A DNA stretch of 64,000 nt from Castellaniella ginsengisoli (GCF_039523235.1 NZ_BAAAEX010000003.1); one strand, 5' to 3'. Positions 8,686 through 18,396 are shown, counted from the stretch's first letter. The notes: generated from the letters alone by a model not told the origin. Program-made: numbers and translations.

Positions 8686-9479
8686 GGACGGGCGATGCCC
8701 CGGTTGGATGCGCTCAGGAAATCGAGCAAGGTCTGGACGGCGGGCGCTTCGGCCGGATGCTCGGCCTGAAGGGCCGCCAGCGCCTCGATGGCTTGCTCCA
8801 CGCTGAGCTGGCGCCGGTAAAGGATTTTGTAGGCGTCCTTGAGGACCTGGATATCGGCCGGGGTGAAGCCCCGCCGGCCCAGGCCTTCGGCATTGATGCC
8901 GACCGGGCGGAAGGAATCGCCTGCGCCGATCATGTAGGGCGGCACGTCCTGGCGCACCGAGCTGGTGCCGCCGATCATGACGTGCGCGCCGATGCGCACG
9001 AACTGGTGCACCGCCGACAGACCGCCGAGGATGGCCCAGTCGCCGATATGGATGTGGCCCGCCAACTGCACGCTGTTGGCGATCACGATGTGGCTGCCCA
9101 GTTGGCAATCGTGGGCGATGTGCACATAGGCCATGATCCAGTTGTCATTGCCCAGCCGCGTGGTGCCGACATCCTGCGCGGTGCCGGTGTTCACGGTCAC
9201 GAATTCGCGAAAGGTGTTGCCCGCACCGATCTCCAGCGCCGTGGGCTCGCCCGCGTATTTCTTGTCCTGGGGGATGCCGCCGATGGAGCAATAGCGGTAG
9301 AAGTGGTTGTCCGGGCCGATGACGGTGTGCCCGTCGATCGCACAATACGGGCCGATGCGCGTGCGCGCCCCGATGCGGACATGCTCGCCGATGAGACTGT
9401 AGGGTCCGACGACGACGTCTTCGCCCAGCACCGCACCCGGCGCGACCAGAGCCGTGGGGTGGATCTGCGCGGCGCCCAT
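8682..9479 (-). CDS. lpxA: UDP-N-acetylglucosamine acyltransferase
   Basis: A 265-residue left-handed beta-helix acyltransferase that moves a hydroxyacyl chain from ACP to UDP-GlcNAc, the first step of lipid A synthesis. Hexapeptide repeats (IHPTALVAPGA, IGPYCAIDGHTVIG, LGSHIVIANSVQLAGHI) and the catalytic His at about residue 123 in HIAHDCQLG are visible, with the C-terminal helical domain after GFTPADIQVLKDAYKIL. Two adjacent ATG codons exist. GGAGG lies one base before the first but four before the second, so the second is preferred. The other start overlaps the fabZ stop. It follows fabZ directly. Confidence 0.97.
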   Translation of the reverse strand: MGAAQIHPTALVAPGAVLGEDVVVGPYSLIGEHVRIGARTRIGPYCAIDGHTVIGPDNHFYRYCSIGGIPQDKKYAGEPTALEIGAGNTFREFVTVNTGTAQDVGTTRLGNDNWIMAYVHIAHDCQLGSHIVIANSVQLAGHIHIGDWAILGGLSAVHQFVRIGAHVMIGGTSSVRQDVPPYMIGAGDSFRPVGINAEGLGRRGFTPADIQVLKDAYKILYRRQLSVEQAIEALAALQAEHPAEAPAVQTLLDFLSASNRGIARP

Positions 9480-9931
9480 CATTCCTCCAGGATACGCACC
9501 GCGCACATGATCTTGGCCTCGGCGGCGATCTGGTCGTCGACCTTGGCTACGGCGGTGTATTTGCAGATGGAGCGGCTCAATTTATCGGCCGAGACTTCCA
9601 TGCGCAGTTGGTCGCCCGGCACGACGGGACGGCGGAACCGCGCGCCATCCACGCCCACCAGGTAATAGGCGATCTTGGTGCTGGCCAGGTTGGGCGCGCC
9701 GGCGTCGGCGAAGGAGAACAGCGCGGCGGCCTGGGCCAGCGCCTCGATGATGAGGACGCCGGGCATCACGGGATGATGGGCGAAATGCCCCTGGAAGAAG
9801 GGCTCGTTGTAGGTGACATTCTTGATGGCGACGATGCTCTTGCCCGGATCCATTTCCAGGACGCGGTCCACGAGCAGCATCGGCTGCCGATGCGGCAGCC
9901 GTTCCATGATGTCTTTGATATCGAGTTCCAT
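9479..9931 (-). CDS. fabZ: (3R)-hydroxyacyl-ACP dehydratase
   Basis: A 150-residue hot-dog-fold dehydratase that converts 3-hydroxyacyl-ACP to trans-2-enoyl-ACP, keeping the balance between fatty-acid elongation and diversion of hydroxyacyl chains to lipid A. The catalytic pair is His49 in FQGHFAHHPVMPGVL and Glu63 in LIIEALAQAA. The RLPHRQPMLLVDRVL N-terminal motif is typical. It starts within the lpxD stop (TAATG) and its stop touches the lpxA start, so lpxD, fabZ and lpxA are likely translated together. Length is normal for the family. Confidence 0.98.
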   Translation of the reverse strand: MELDIKDIMERLPHRQPMLLVDRVLEMDPGKSIVAIKNVTYNEPFFQGHFAHHPVMPGVLIIEALAQAAALFSFADAGAPNLASTKIAYYLVGVDGARFRRPVVPGDQLRMEVSADKLSRSICKYTAVAKVDDQIAAEAKIMCAVRILEE

Positions 9932-11076
9932 TATTGTGTGTCCTGCTTGTGGTTCTTCGACTGGCCGGATGTCCCGGCGGCGCCGAGACGTTCCGCGGCG
10001 CGCAGCCGTTTGCGCAATTGCGCGAGCTGGCCGATCACGGCTGCATTATGCTGCCAGGCGCCATGCTCGGCCACGGGGAAGACCCCGGTGTAGCGCCCGG
10101 CCTTGAGAATATCCGAGGTGACCGCCGTGCCGCCCGAAATATGCACGTCGTCGCCCAGCGTCAGGTGACCGCCGAACATCGCCGCCCCGCCGATGACGCA
10201 GCGCCGGCCCATCGTGGTGGACCCGGCCACGCCCACGCAGGCGGCCATCGCGGTGTGATCGCCGATCCGGCAATTATGTCCGATCATGATCTGGTTATCG
10301 AGCTTGACGCCATGGCCCAGCACCGTATCTTCGACCGCGCCCCGATCAACGGTGGTATTGGCGCCGATTTCCACGTCGTCGCCAATGCGCACCCCGCCCA
10401 GTTGCGCGATCTTGGCCCAGGCGCCGGCGGTGCGCGGATCGGGCGCAAAACCGAAGCCATCGGCTCCCAGCACCACGCCGGAATGCAGAATGGCGCGGGC
10501 GCCGACATGCACCCCATGGTAGAGCGTGACCCGGGCGTGCAGCAGGCTGTCGGGGCCAATGGAGCTATCCGCGCCAATGAAGCATCCCGCGCCAATGCGC
10601 ACGCCTTCGGCCAGGCGGACGCCGGATTCGATCACCGCCAGCGGCCCGACGTGGACGCCGTCGGCCAGGACGGCGTCCTCGGCGATCACGGCGCTGGGGT
10701 GGATGCCCCGGGGCAAGCCGGCTTGGCGATGGCGGTCGAACCACTGGGCCAGCAGCGCATACATCAAGTAGGGTTGCGGACACAGAACCGCCGCCCAGGC
10801 GGGCTGGCCCGGGCTGCGGGCCCGGTAGGCCTCCCAATCCTGCTGGCGAAGGATGACGGCGGCCGCGCCGCAATCATCCAGTTGGGCCTGCAGACGGGGA
10901 TTGGACAGGAAGCTGATCTCGGAACAGCCAGCCGACTGCAGCGAGCCGATGCCCGCAATCTTCAGCGCGCCGGCCTCCTGATCCCCCTCGATGCTGCATC
11001 CCAGACCGACCGTATCGGCAGCCCGCAACAGCTCGGATAATGCGGGTGCCCGATCGGGCGCGAGCAGCACAGGCAT
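9931..11076 (-). CDS. lpxD: UDP-3-O-(3-hydroxyacyl)glucosamine N-acyltransferase
   Basis: A 381-residue acyltransferase, slightly longer than most LpxD proteins, that adds the second hydroxyacyl chain in lipid A synthesis. The N-terminal uridine-binding domain (ISFLSNPRLQAQL) is followed by hexapeptide repeats forming a beta-helix from about residue 123, and by the catalytic His at about 267 in IGHNCRIGDHTAM. A C-terminal helix with AQLRKRLRAAERLG follows, and a polar tail ends in SKNHKQDTQ. It lies six bases after the skp stop and overlaps fabZ by one base. No sign of damage. Confidence 0.97.
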   Translation of the reverse strand: MPVLLAPDRAPALSELLRAADTVGLGCSIEGDQEAGALKIAGIGSLQSAGCSEISFLSNPRLQAQLDDCGAAAVILRQQDWEAYRARSPGQPAWAAVLCPQPYLMYALLAQWFDRHRQAGLPRGIHPSAVIAEDAVLADGVHVGPLAVIESGVRLAEGVRIGAGCFIGADSSIGPDSLLHARVTLYHGVHVGARAILHSGVVLGADGFGFAPDPRTAGAWAKIAQLGGVRIGDDVEIGANTTVDRGAVEDTVLGHGVKLDNQIMIGHNCRIGDHTAMAACVGVAGSTTMGRRCVIGGAAMFGGHLTLGDDVHISGGTAVTSDILKAGRYTGVFPVAEHGAWQHNAAVIGQLAQLRKRLRAAERLGAAGTSGQSKNHKQDTQ

Positions 11077-11082
11077 CGGAAA

Positions 11083-11634
11083 TCAGCCGCCCAGAGCGCC
11101 GATGACCTGGTCGGTGATATCCACGCGCGGGCTGACCGTGACGGCGTCCTGGATGATCAGATCGTAGTTCTGCTGTTCAGCGATCTTCTTGATCGCGGCA
11201 TCGGCCTTTTCCACGATGGCGGAAAATTCCTCGTTGCGGCGACGGTTGAAGTCTTCCTGGAATTCACGGCGCTTGCGCTGCAGATCGGAATCCATGTCCT
11301 GAAGCTTGCGCTGGCGCTTGACGCGCTCGGATTCGGACAGCACCGGAGCGTCCTTGTCGAGCTTCTGGGCCTCGGCGCGCAGGTTGTCGGCCAAGCGCTG
11401 CAGATCCTGATCGCGTTTCTTGAATTCGCTTTCGATCTTGGCCTGAGCCGCCTTGGCGGGCTTGGAATCGCGCAGGATGCGCTCCGTGCTCACAAAACCG
11501 ATCTTTGTGCCCTGGGCATAGGCGGGCGCAACGAACAGCGCCCCCAGGCCCACGGCCGCCGCCAGGGCCAATGCCCGGTGGCCACGCACGGCGCGTTGCG
11601 CCAGGGTTGAAACATTCAGACCTGAAACAAACAT
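11083..11634 (-). CDS. skp: periplasmic chaperone Skp/OmpH
   Basis: A 183-residue OmpH family protein that holds unfolded outer-membrane proteins in the periplasm and hands them to BamA. It has a signal peptide with a long N-region and an Ala-rich core ending in APAYAQG, then IGFVSTERILRDS and a long charged helix (about residues 65-145) forming the trimer tentacles. The ATG used has AGGTGG ten bases upstream; an in-frame TTG eight codons earlier overlaps that site and is less likely. It lies between bamA and lpxD, the usual place in Gram-negative bacteria, with 66 bases separating it from bamA. Confidence 0.95.
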   Translation of the reverse strand: MFVSGLNVSTLAQRAVRGHRALALAAAVGLGALFVAPAYAQGTKIGFVSTERILRDSKPAKAAQAKIESEFKKRDQDLQRLADNLRAEAQKLDKDAPVLSESERVKRQRKLQDMDSDLQRKRREFQEDFNRRRNEEFSAIVEKADAAIKKIAEQQNYDLIIQDAVTVSPRVDITDQVIGALGG

Positions 11635-11700
11635 GATAAGGAATCCACCTAGGATCAAAGCAGCTACAAAGGGAGTTATTGTGCCATCAAACGGGGGGAA

Positions 11701-14064
11701 TCAGAAACCCGTACCGATCTGGAACTGGAAGACCTGTTTCTGGTCGCCTTCCTTGGCGTTCAAGGCGCGGCCAAAGGACAACTGCAGCGGCCCGAGAGGC
11801 GATTCCCAGGACAGGCCCAGACCCGCGGAGTATTTCCAGCCGCAGGGATCGGCCACCTGGCCGTACTGGCCGTTGGCGCAACCGGAACCGTCGGTCGTGG
11901 AGACCTGGCCGACGTCCGAGAACATGAACCAGCGCAGGGTGCGGTCGCGAGAAGCCCCGGGGAACGGCAGGTACAACTGCACGTTGCCGACGATGCGCTT
12001 CGAGCCGCCCAGATAAGTGTCGGTCAGGGTGTCGCGCGGCCCCAGCGAGGCGCCTTCGTATCCGCGCACCGAACCGATGCCGCCCGCGTACATGTTCTTG
12101 ATGACCGGGAAGGCCTTGCCGCTGTTGCCGTAGGTCTTGGCCCAATCGACCTGGCCGTTCAGGGCCAGGGTGAAGGCCCGGCCCAGGGGCCAGTAATACT
12201 GCTGCTGGCCGCTGAGCTTGTAGTAGCGCAGGTCCATGGTGGAGATGTCGGCGGACACGCGGGTGTAGCTGCCGCGGTTGGGCGCAAGCGCGCTGTCGCG
12301 GGTGTCCTTGGCCCAACCCACGCTGAAGATGGCGGCATTGGTCGAGTCGCCGTAGTCGTCGACGAAGTTCTGGTAGGCCAGGGGCGCCGGGTTGGTGCCG
12401 CTGCGGTTGATGTCCTTGAGCGAGTTGCGCTCGAAGGTCAGGCCGGCGAAGATGCGGTCGACTTCGGAGATCGGCACGCCGAAGTTCAGGCCCAGGCCCA
12501 TGGATTCGACCGTGTACCAGCCGGTGGAGCCACTGTCGGAGACGTCGTACGGCGTGGTGCGGCGATAGTACAGGGACGTGGTTTTGCTGATGCCGTCCTG
12601 GGTCCAGTAGGGGTTGGTGTGCGAGACCACCGCCGCACGGTTGGTCTTGCTGGTATTGACGTTCAGGGACAGGGAGTTGCCGCTGCCGAACACGTTGTCC
12701 TGGCTGATGCCGGCCGACAGCATCAGCTTGTCGGTGGAGCCGTAGCCCACGCCCAGGCTGATCATGCCGGTGGGTTTTTCCTTGACGTCGACGTTGACGT
12801 CCACCTGGTCGGGCGAACCCGGCACCGGATCCGTCTTGACGTCGACCTCGGTGAAATAGCCCAGGCGGTCGATGCGCTCTTTGGAGGTCTTGATGCTGGA
12901 CGAGTCGTACCAGGCGGCTTCCTGCTGGCGCATTTCGCGGCGCACGACTTCGTCGCGGGTGCGGGTGTTGCCGCCCACATTGATGCGGCGCACGTAGACG
13001 CGGCGACCCGGATCGACGTAGAAGGTGAGCTTGGCGACGCGGTTTTCGCGGTCCAGCATCGGGCTGGGATTGACGTTGGCGAAGGCATAGCCCAGCGAGC
13101 CCAGATAGTCCGTGATCGATTTGGCCACGGCGTTGGTCTTTTCAGCCGAAAAGGTCTCGCCCTCTTTGACGGTGACCAACGGCTGCAGCTTGTCTTCCAG
13201 CCCCAGCAGATCGCCGGCCAGATCGACCTCGCCCAGCGTATAGGGCTCGCCCTCATGCAGGGTCATGGTGATGTAGATGGCCTTGCGATCGGGCGAGATC
13301 GACACCTGGGGAGGCTCCATGGAGAACTCCAGGTAGCCCCGATCGAGGTAGTACGAACGGATGCGCTCCACGTCGCCCTCGAGCTTTTCGCGCGAGTATT
13401 TGTTGGTGCCCGTGTACCAGGTCATGATGCCGCCGGTCGTCAGCTCCATCTGGTCTTCCAGGGTGCCGGCGGAAAAAACGTGATTGCCGATGAACTCGAT
13501 CTTGTCGATGGTGGCGACGTCGCCTTCGAAGATATCGAAGCTGACCCCGACCCGGTTGCGCTCCAGCGGCGTGATGACGGGGTTGATCTGCACGCCGTAT
13601 TTGCCCTTGGACAGATACTGCTGCTTGAGCTCGAAGACCGCGCGGTCGAGCATGGCCTGATCGAAGATCCGGCCTTGTCCGAAACCGACCTGCGCCAGCG
13701 ACGTCGTCAAGGCCTTGGCATCGAATTCACGCATGCCGTTGAAATTGATCGAGGCGATCGTGGGCCGCTCTTCGACTGTGACGACCAGGACGTTGCCCAG
13801 GGCATCGATCTTGACGTCGTTGAAGAAGCCCGTGCCGTAGAGCTTCTGGATGGCGGCCGAGGCCTCTTCCTGCGTGAAGGTCTGGCCGACTTTAACGGGC
13901 AGATAGGTGAAGATGGTACCCGGATCGACGCGTTCGATCCCCTTGACCTGGATATCCTGGACCACGAAGGGCGTAAAGGCCGATGCGATGGCGGGTGCCA
14001 GCAGGGTCGCCAGCACCAGGGGGATGGCACGCTTGATCAGACGAAAATTCCGGGGAGACGACAT
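11701..14064 (-). CDS. bamA: outer membrane protein assembly factor BamA
   Basis: A 787-residue Omp85 protein, the core of the Bam complex that folds beta-barrels into the outer membrane. A signal peptide (LVLATLLAPAIASA) is followed by FTPFVVQDIQVKGIERVD, the start of the first of five POTRA domains (about residues 30-430). The rest is a 16-strand barrel ending in FQFQIGTGF with the terminal phenylalanine recognised by Bam itself. The start at MSSPRNFRL is the one giving a proper signal peptide; the longer in-frame reading runs into the rseP end. It sits between rseP and skp. Confidence 0.98.
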   Translation of the reverse strand: MSSPRNFRLIKRAIPLVLATLLAPAIASAFTPFVVQDIQVKGIERVDPGTIFTYLPVKVGQTFTQEEASAAIQKLYGTGFFNDVKIDALGNVLVVTVEERPTIASINFNGMREFDAKALTTSLAQVGFGQGRIFDQAMLDRAVFELKQQYLSKGKYGVQINPVITPLERNRVGVSFDIFEGDVATIDKIEFIGNHVFSAGTLEDQMELTTGGIMTWYTGTNKYSREKLEGDVERIRSYYLDRGYLEFSMEPPQVSISPDRKAIYITMTLHEGEPYTLGEVDLAGDLLGLEDKLQPLVTVKEGETFSAEKTNAVAKSITDYLGSLGYAFANVNPSPMLDRENRVAKLTFYVDPGRRVYVRRINVGGNTRTRDEVVRREMRQQEAAWYDSSSIKTSKERIDRLGYFTEVDVKTDPVPGSPDQVDVNVDVKEKPTGMISLGVGYGSTDKLMLSAGISQDNVFGSGNSLSLNVNTSKTNRAAVVSHTNPYWTQDGISKTTSLYYRRTTPYDVSDSGSTGWYTVESMGLGLNFGVPISEVDRIFAGLTFERNSLKDINRSGTNPAPLAYQNFVDDYGDSTNAAIFSVGWAKDTRDSALAPNRGSYTRVSADISTMDLRYYKLSGQQQYYWPLGRAFTLALNGQVDWAKTYGNSGKAFPVIKNMYAGGIGSVRGYEGASLGPRDTLTDTYLGGSKRIVGNVQLYLPFPGASRDRTLRWFMFSDVGQVSTTDGSGCANGQYGQVADPCGWKYSAGLGLSWESPLGPLQLSFGRALNAKEGDQKQVFQFQIGTGF

Positions 14065-14128
14065 CCTGGCAATCCTATTTGGCCGTAGGGGAACACGCGA
14101 CAGCGATGCGCGATTGTAAGTCACAACC

Positions 14129-15469
14129 TCATCCGCTGAAAAGCCGCGAAAAATCATTGAATAGCGCCAGAACCATGAGGCCCAGCACGAGGCCCAGGCC
14201 CAGTCTCTGGCCAAGGTCCCGGGCATGCCCGGACAGCGGCCGCCCGCCTCGGAGCGCCTCGATCAGGTAGAACAGCAGATGGCCGCCGTCCAGCATGGGA
14301 ATGGGCAGCAGGTTGAGCACGCCGATGCTGATGCTGATGAGCGCCAGAAAGCCCAGATAGGATTCCAGCCCGAGCCGCGCGGTCCGGCCGGCGTACTCGG
14401 CGATGGTGACCGGCCCGGTGACGTTTTTCCAGGATACGTCGCCCAGCACCATGCGCCCCATCATGCGCAAGGTGAACAGGCTCATGTCGGCCGTGCGCTG
14501 GACGCCATGCCACACACTGTCCAGCGGCCCCAGGCGGACCAGCACCTCGGGCCGCTCGGCCTGGATCAGCGCGCCGATGCGGCCGACCGGGCGACCGTCC
14601 TCGCCGGCTTCCGGCCGGGGCGTCACCGAGAGCGAGACTTGGGCGCCCTGGCGCTCTACGAGCAAGCGCAGCGGCTGGCCGGGGTGCGCCTGGATGATCC
14701 GCACGAAGTCTTCGACGGAAGGATGTTCCAGGTCGCCGGCCGCCAGGATCCTGTCGCCCGCACGCAGGCCGGATTGTTCGGCGGCCCCGCCCGGAACAAG
14801 CTCGCCCGCCACCGGATACGGCGCCCGCAGAACCAGCCCCGAGGCCCGCACCGGATCGGGGCCGTCCGGCGTGACGGGTTGCGGATCGAGCCTCAATGTT
14901 TCTTCGCGCAGCGCCCCGTCGGGGGACGTCAGCGCCAGGGAGACCGTGCCGCCCAGGGACAACGGTTCGGCCAATTGCCACCGGGCCTGAGTCCAGGAAG
15001 CGACCGGCTCCCCTCCCACGGCCGTCAGCGTATCCCCGTCGCGCACGCCCGCCGCCGCGGCCGGCGTGCCGGCCGGTGGCGCCGCAAGCACGGCGGCCGG
15101 CTCTTGCATGCCCCACAAGCCCAGGAAGGCATAAATCAGGGCGGCCAGGATCAGATTGGCGGCGGGGCCGGCCGCCACCACCGCGGCGCGGCGGGCCAGC
15201 GGCTGGGCGTTGAATACCGCCCGGCGCGTCGCTTCGTCCGCGCCGGGCGGGGCTTCGTCGAGCATCTTGACGTAGCCGCCCAGAGGAATGGCCGACAAAG
15301 CCCATTCCGTGCCGTGCCGGTCGTGGCGGCGCAGCAGGATCGGCCCGAAACCCACCGAGAAGCGGACGATGGGTACGCCCGCACGCCGGGCCACCCAGTA
15401 GTGGCCCAGTTCGTGAAAGGTCACGAGCAGGCCCAGGGCGAGGAGGAAGGCAAACAGCGTCAGCAGCAT
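14129..15469 (-). CDS. rseP: RIP metalloprotease RseP (site-2 protease)
   Basis: A 446-residue membrane zinc protease that cuts anti-sigma factors and leftover signal peptides within the membrane. The zinc motif HELGH is at residues 19-23 in the first membrane segment, and the third ligand is in the LDGGHLLFYL motif near the C-terminus. Two PDZ-like domains lie between (around AGVRDGDTLTAVGG and SGLRAGDRILAAGD). RFSVGFGPILLRR and AIPLGGYVKMLDE are conserved blocks. In-frame ATG at MLLTLFAF gives the normal N-terminus. It is downstream of dxr (25 bases) and upstream of bamA, as in E. coli relatives. Confidence 0.97.
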   Translation of the reverse strand: MLLTLFAFLLALGLLVTFHELGHYWVARRAGVPIVRFSVGFGPILLRRHDRHGTEWALSAIPLGGYVKMLDEAPPGADEATRRAVFNAQPLARRAAVVAAGPAANLILAALIYAFLGLWGMQEPAAVLAAPPAGTPAAAAGVRDGDTLTAVGGEPVASWTQARWQLAEPLSLGGTVSLALTSPDGALREETLRLDPQPVTPDGPDPVRASGLVLRAPYPVAGELVPGGAAEQSGLRAGDRILAAGDLEHPSVEDFVRIIQAHPGQPLRLLVERQGAQVSLSVTPRPEAGEDGRPVGRIGALIQAERPEVLVRLGPLDSVWHGVQRTADMSLFTLRMMGRMVLGDVSWKNVTGPVTIAEYAGRTARLGLESYLGFLALISISIGVLNLLPIPMLDGGHLLFYLIEALRGGRPLSGHARDLGQRLGLGLVLGLMVLALFNDFSRLFSG

Positions 15470-15494
15470 GAGGAAAAGCCGGGAAAAGACGGAA

Positions 15495-16700
15495 TCAACG
15501 GGCGTCGCAGAAACCGGCGGCGACACGGCGCGTGCGCGCGTCCAGATCCAGGATTTCCGCCAGGGAGGACGGCGTCTGCGCGCCTCGGGCCACCGAGTCG
15601 TCCAGGCAGTGCTCGATGACGGACGGGATCTGGGTATACCGGATGCGCCCCCGCAGGAAACCATCCACCGCGACTTCGTTGGCCGCATTCAATGCGATAC
15701 AGGCGCCCTGCCCCTGGCCCAGCGCATCGAAGGACAGCCGCAGGCAGGGGAAGCGCACCAGATCCGGCGTTTCGAAATCCAGCCGCCCCAGCCGGGCAAG
15801 CTCCAGCAGGCCGACGCCGCCGTCGATGCGGTCCGGATAGCCCAGACCGTAGGCGATGGGGGTGCGCATGTCGGGCTGGCCCAACTGGGCCAGGATGGAG
15901 CCGTCCAGGTATTCCACCATGGAATGCACCACGCTCTGGGGATGGACGACAACCTGGATGCGCTCCATCGGCATGGAAAACAGCCAGTGGGCTTCGATGA
16001 CTTCCAGCCCTTTGTTGAGCATGGTGGCCGAATCGACGGAAATCTTCCGGCCCATGCGCCAGTTGGGGTGGGCACAGGCTTGATCCGGCGTGACAGATTC
16101 GAGTTGATCCAGCGCGGTGCGGCGAAACGGCCCTCCCGAGGCCGTCAGCAGCAGCCGGCGCACCCCTTCGGCCGGATTGGCGGGCGCGCGCGCGCGATCC
16201 GCCGATTGTGGCAGGCACTGGAAAATGGCGTTGTGTTCGCTGTCGATGGGCAGCAGTTCGGCGCCGGATTCCCGCACGGCCTGCATGAAGAGGCTGCCCG
16301 CCGCCACCAGCGCTTCTTTATTGGCCAGCAGCACCCGTTTGCCTGCCCGCGCCGCCGCCAACGCACCGGGCAGGCCGGCGGCGCCCACGATGGCCGCCAT
16401 GACAGCCGTGACTTCGGGGTCGGCCGCCGTGTCGGCCAGCGCCTGGGCTCCCTGGCGGATCTCGGGCAGGGGCCGGCCGGCCGGCCAGGCGGCCTTGAAG
16501 CGGGCATGGGCATCGTCGTCGGGCACGATCACGACCCGCGCCGCATGCCGCGCCGCCTGTTCCGCCAGTGCTTCGATGCGGCTGTAGGCGCTCAAGGCAT
16601 GCACGGAGAACCGGTCCGGATGGCGCGCCACGACATCCAGCGTGCTCACGCCGACGGAGCCGGTTGAGCCAAGAATGCAGAGACGATGCTGAACGGACAT
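15495..16700 (-). CDS. dxr: 1-deoxy-D-xylulose 5-phosphate reductoisomerase
   Basis: A 401-residue enzyme of the methylerythritol phosphate pathway that makes MEP from DXP with NADPH. The NADPH loop ILGSTGSVGVST is near the N-terminus; LLANKEALV, the metal-binding PIDSEHNAIFQCL and the SGGPFR/HPNWRMGRKISVDSATM blocks form the active site. The C-terminal helical domain contains LNAANEVAVDGFL. The order cdsA-dxr-rseP differs from E. coli, where dxr precedes uppS, but is common in betaproteobacteria. A 52-base gap separates it from cdsA. Confidence 0.98.
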   Translation of the reverse strand: MSVQHRLCILGSTGSVGVSTLDVVARHPDRFSVHALSAYSRIEALAEQAARHAARVVIVPDDDAHARFKAAWPAGRPLPEIRQGAQALADTAADPEVTAVMAAIVGAAGLPGALAAARAGKRVLLANKEALVAAGSLFMQAVRESGAELLPIDSEHNAIFQCLPQSADRARAPANPAEGVRRLLLTASGGPFRRTALDQLESVTPDQACAHPNWRMGRKISVDSATMLNKGLEVIEAHWLFSMPMERIQVVVHPQSVVHSMVEYLDGSILAQLGQPDMRTPIAYGLGYPDRIDGGVGLLELARLGRLDFETPDLVRFPCLRLSFDALGQGQGACIALNAANEVAVDGFLRGRIRYTQIPSVIEHCLDDSVARGAQTPSSLAEILDLDARTRRVAAGFCDAR

Positions 16701-16752
16701 GATGCCTGGACCTGTGGATGCTAAGGAAACGTAAAGCGCGCCTGGCGGGCCT

Positions 16753-17595
16753 CTAGAGGCCCGTCAACAGCAGCAGAGCGGCTGCCGGCGCCACGGGCAG
16801 CACCGCATCGATGCGGTCGTATACGCCGCCATGGCCCGGCAGCAGTTGGCTGGAATCCTTGACCCCCGCGCGGCGCTTGAGCAACGACTCGAAAAGATCG
16901 CCGAGGATGGACCAGGCCGCCAGCGCCACGCCGGCCAGGACCAGGCCCGCCCAGCCGATACGCGCCAGCAGCAGCGCCCCGAAACTGCCCGGCCACCACA
17001 GGGCCGTGGCGATCAGCCAGATCGTGGCCGCCAGAATGCCGCCGGCCGCGCCCTCAAGCGTCTTGCCCGGGCTGACGCGCGGGGCGAGCTTATGGCGCCC
17101 CAGACTGCGGCCCGTGAAATAAGCGGCGATATCGGCGGCCCAGATCAGGGCCCACAGACTGATCAGCGCCGCCGCTCCGTGGCGCAGGAATACCCAGGCC
17201 AGCGCATACCAGGCCGCGGCCAGCACCAGCACGCCGGCCAGAACCAGCACGCCGGGCCGGCAGGCATCCGGGATCCGGGCCTGCACCACCGCCGCGGGCG
17301 CGAGGGTGAGCCAGAACAGCACCGCCAGCGGCAGCACATAGAAGCCGAACGCGGTTTCCAGCGCCGGCTGGCCGTCGACCAACAGGCGCGAGAACAGCAC
17401 CAGCGTGAACACGGCCAGCACCGCGCCCCCCCAGCGGACGGCGGCGCCGTCGATGACCAGCCGCAGCCATTCCCAGAGCGCGCAGCCGGTCATCAGGCCC
17501 AGCAGCGCCAGCATGGGCCATGGCGAGGGGGCCGTCACGGAGGCCGCCACGATCGCTAACAGGACGATGGCAGTGAGGATGCGCTGGCGCAGCAT
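16753..17595 (-). CDS. cdsA: phosphatidate cytidylyltransferase
   Basis: A 280-residue integral membrane enzyme that makes CDP-diacylglycerol from CTP and phosphatidic acid for all phospholipid synthesis. About eight hydrophobic segments are visible. The family signature is near the C-terminus: SLLKRRAGVKDSSQLLPGHG followed by GVYDRIDA. LGRHKLAPRVSPGKTLEGAAGG is another conserved block. The start at MLRQRILTAIV follows the uppS stop by ten bases. Its product and that of uppS both serve the envelope, so shared transcription makes sense. Confidence 0.96.
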   Translation of the reverse strand: MLRQRILTAIVLLAIVAASVTAPSPWPMLALLGLMTGCALWEWLRLVIDGAAVRWGGAVLAVFTLVLFSRLLVDGQPALETAFGFYVLPLAVLFWLTLAPAAVVQARIPDACRPGVLVLAGVLVLAAAWYALAWVFLRHGAAALISLWALIWAADIAAYFTGRSLGRHKLAPRVSPGKTLEGAAGGILAATIWLIATALWWPGSFGALLLARIGWAGLVLAGVALAAWSILGDLFESLLKRRAGVKDSSQLLPGHGGVYDRIDAVLPVAPAAALLLLTGL

Positions 17596-17605
17596 GGGCT
17601 TCCTT

Positions 17606-18370
17606 TCAGTCGGCGTCGCGCAACTGGGCGCTGGTACGGCCGAAACGCCGTTCCCGGCCTCGATACCACGCAAAGGCCTGATCGAGCTGCGCGGCGTCGA
17701 AATCCGGCCACCAGCAGTCGGTGAAGTACAGTTCAGTATAGGCCAGTTGCCAGATCAGGAAATTGGAGATGCGCTGCTCTCCGCCGGTGCGTATGAACAG
17801 ATCGGGCTCCGGCGCGTAGGCCATGGCCAGCCAGGGGGTCAGCGCGGTCTCGTCCAGAGCCTGCGGATGCGCGGCAAGCTCGGGCCGATCCGCCAGCAGG
17901 GCCCGGACGGCCTGCAGAATATCCCATCGCCCGCCGTAATTGGCGGCAATGGTCAACGTCAGGGCCGACTGCGAGGCGGTCCGGCGCTCGGCCGCTTCGA
18001 TCAGGCCGCGCAGATGCGGGTCAAAAGCGGACAGATCCCCGACCACCCGCAGCCGCACGCCCTGGGCCTCCAGATGGTCGACTTCTTTTTCCAGCGTGCG
18101 CACGAACAGGCGCATCAGCAGAGAGACTTCCTGGGCCGGGCGGCGCCAGTTCTCGGAGCTGAAGGCGAACAAGGTCAGGTAGCGCACGCCGCGCAGGCCG
18201 CAAGCCTCGACGATGCGGCGCACGGCCTGGACGCCGCGCACATGCCCCGCCGTACGCGGCAGCATCCTGCGCGTGGCCCAGCGGCCATTGCCATCCATGA
18301 TGATGGCAACATGCCGGGGCACGTCCCCGGTATCAGGAATGGCAAGCGTGGAGGAGCAGGTCTCGGTCAT
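17606..18370 (-). CDS. uppS: undecaprenyl diphosphate synthase
   Basis: A 254-residue cis-prenyltransferase that builds the C55 lipid carrier for peptidoglycan and O-antigen. The catalytic Asp is at residue 26 of IIMDGNGRWA. The conserved YLTLFAFSSENWRRP, IAANYGGRWDI, PDLFIRTGGEQRISNFL and FTDCWWPDF blocks are all present, the last ones carrying the product-side Arg and Glu ligands. An alternative ATG five codons upstream exists; neither has a strong ribosome site, and the shorter form is used here. It lies 26 bases after frr. Confidence 0.97.
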   Translation of the reverse strand: MTETCSSTLAIPDTGDVPRHVAIIMDGNGRWATRRMLPRTAGHVRGVQAVRRIVEACGLRGVRYLTLFAFSSENWRRPAQEVSLLMRLFVRTLEKEVDHLEAQGVRLRVVGDLSAFDPHLRGLIEAAERRTASQSALTLTIAANYGGRWDILQAVRALLADRPELAAHPQALDETALTPWLAMAYAPEPDLFIRTGGEQRISNFLIWQLAYTELYFTDCWWPDFDAAQLDQAFAWYRGRERRFGRTSAQLRDAD

Positions 18371-18396
18371 ACGCCGTGGATGCATGCCGACGGGCT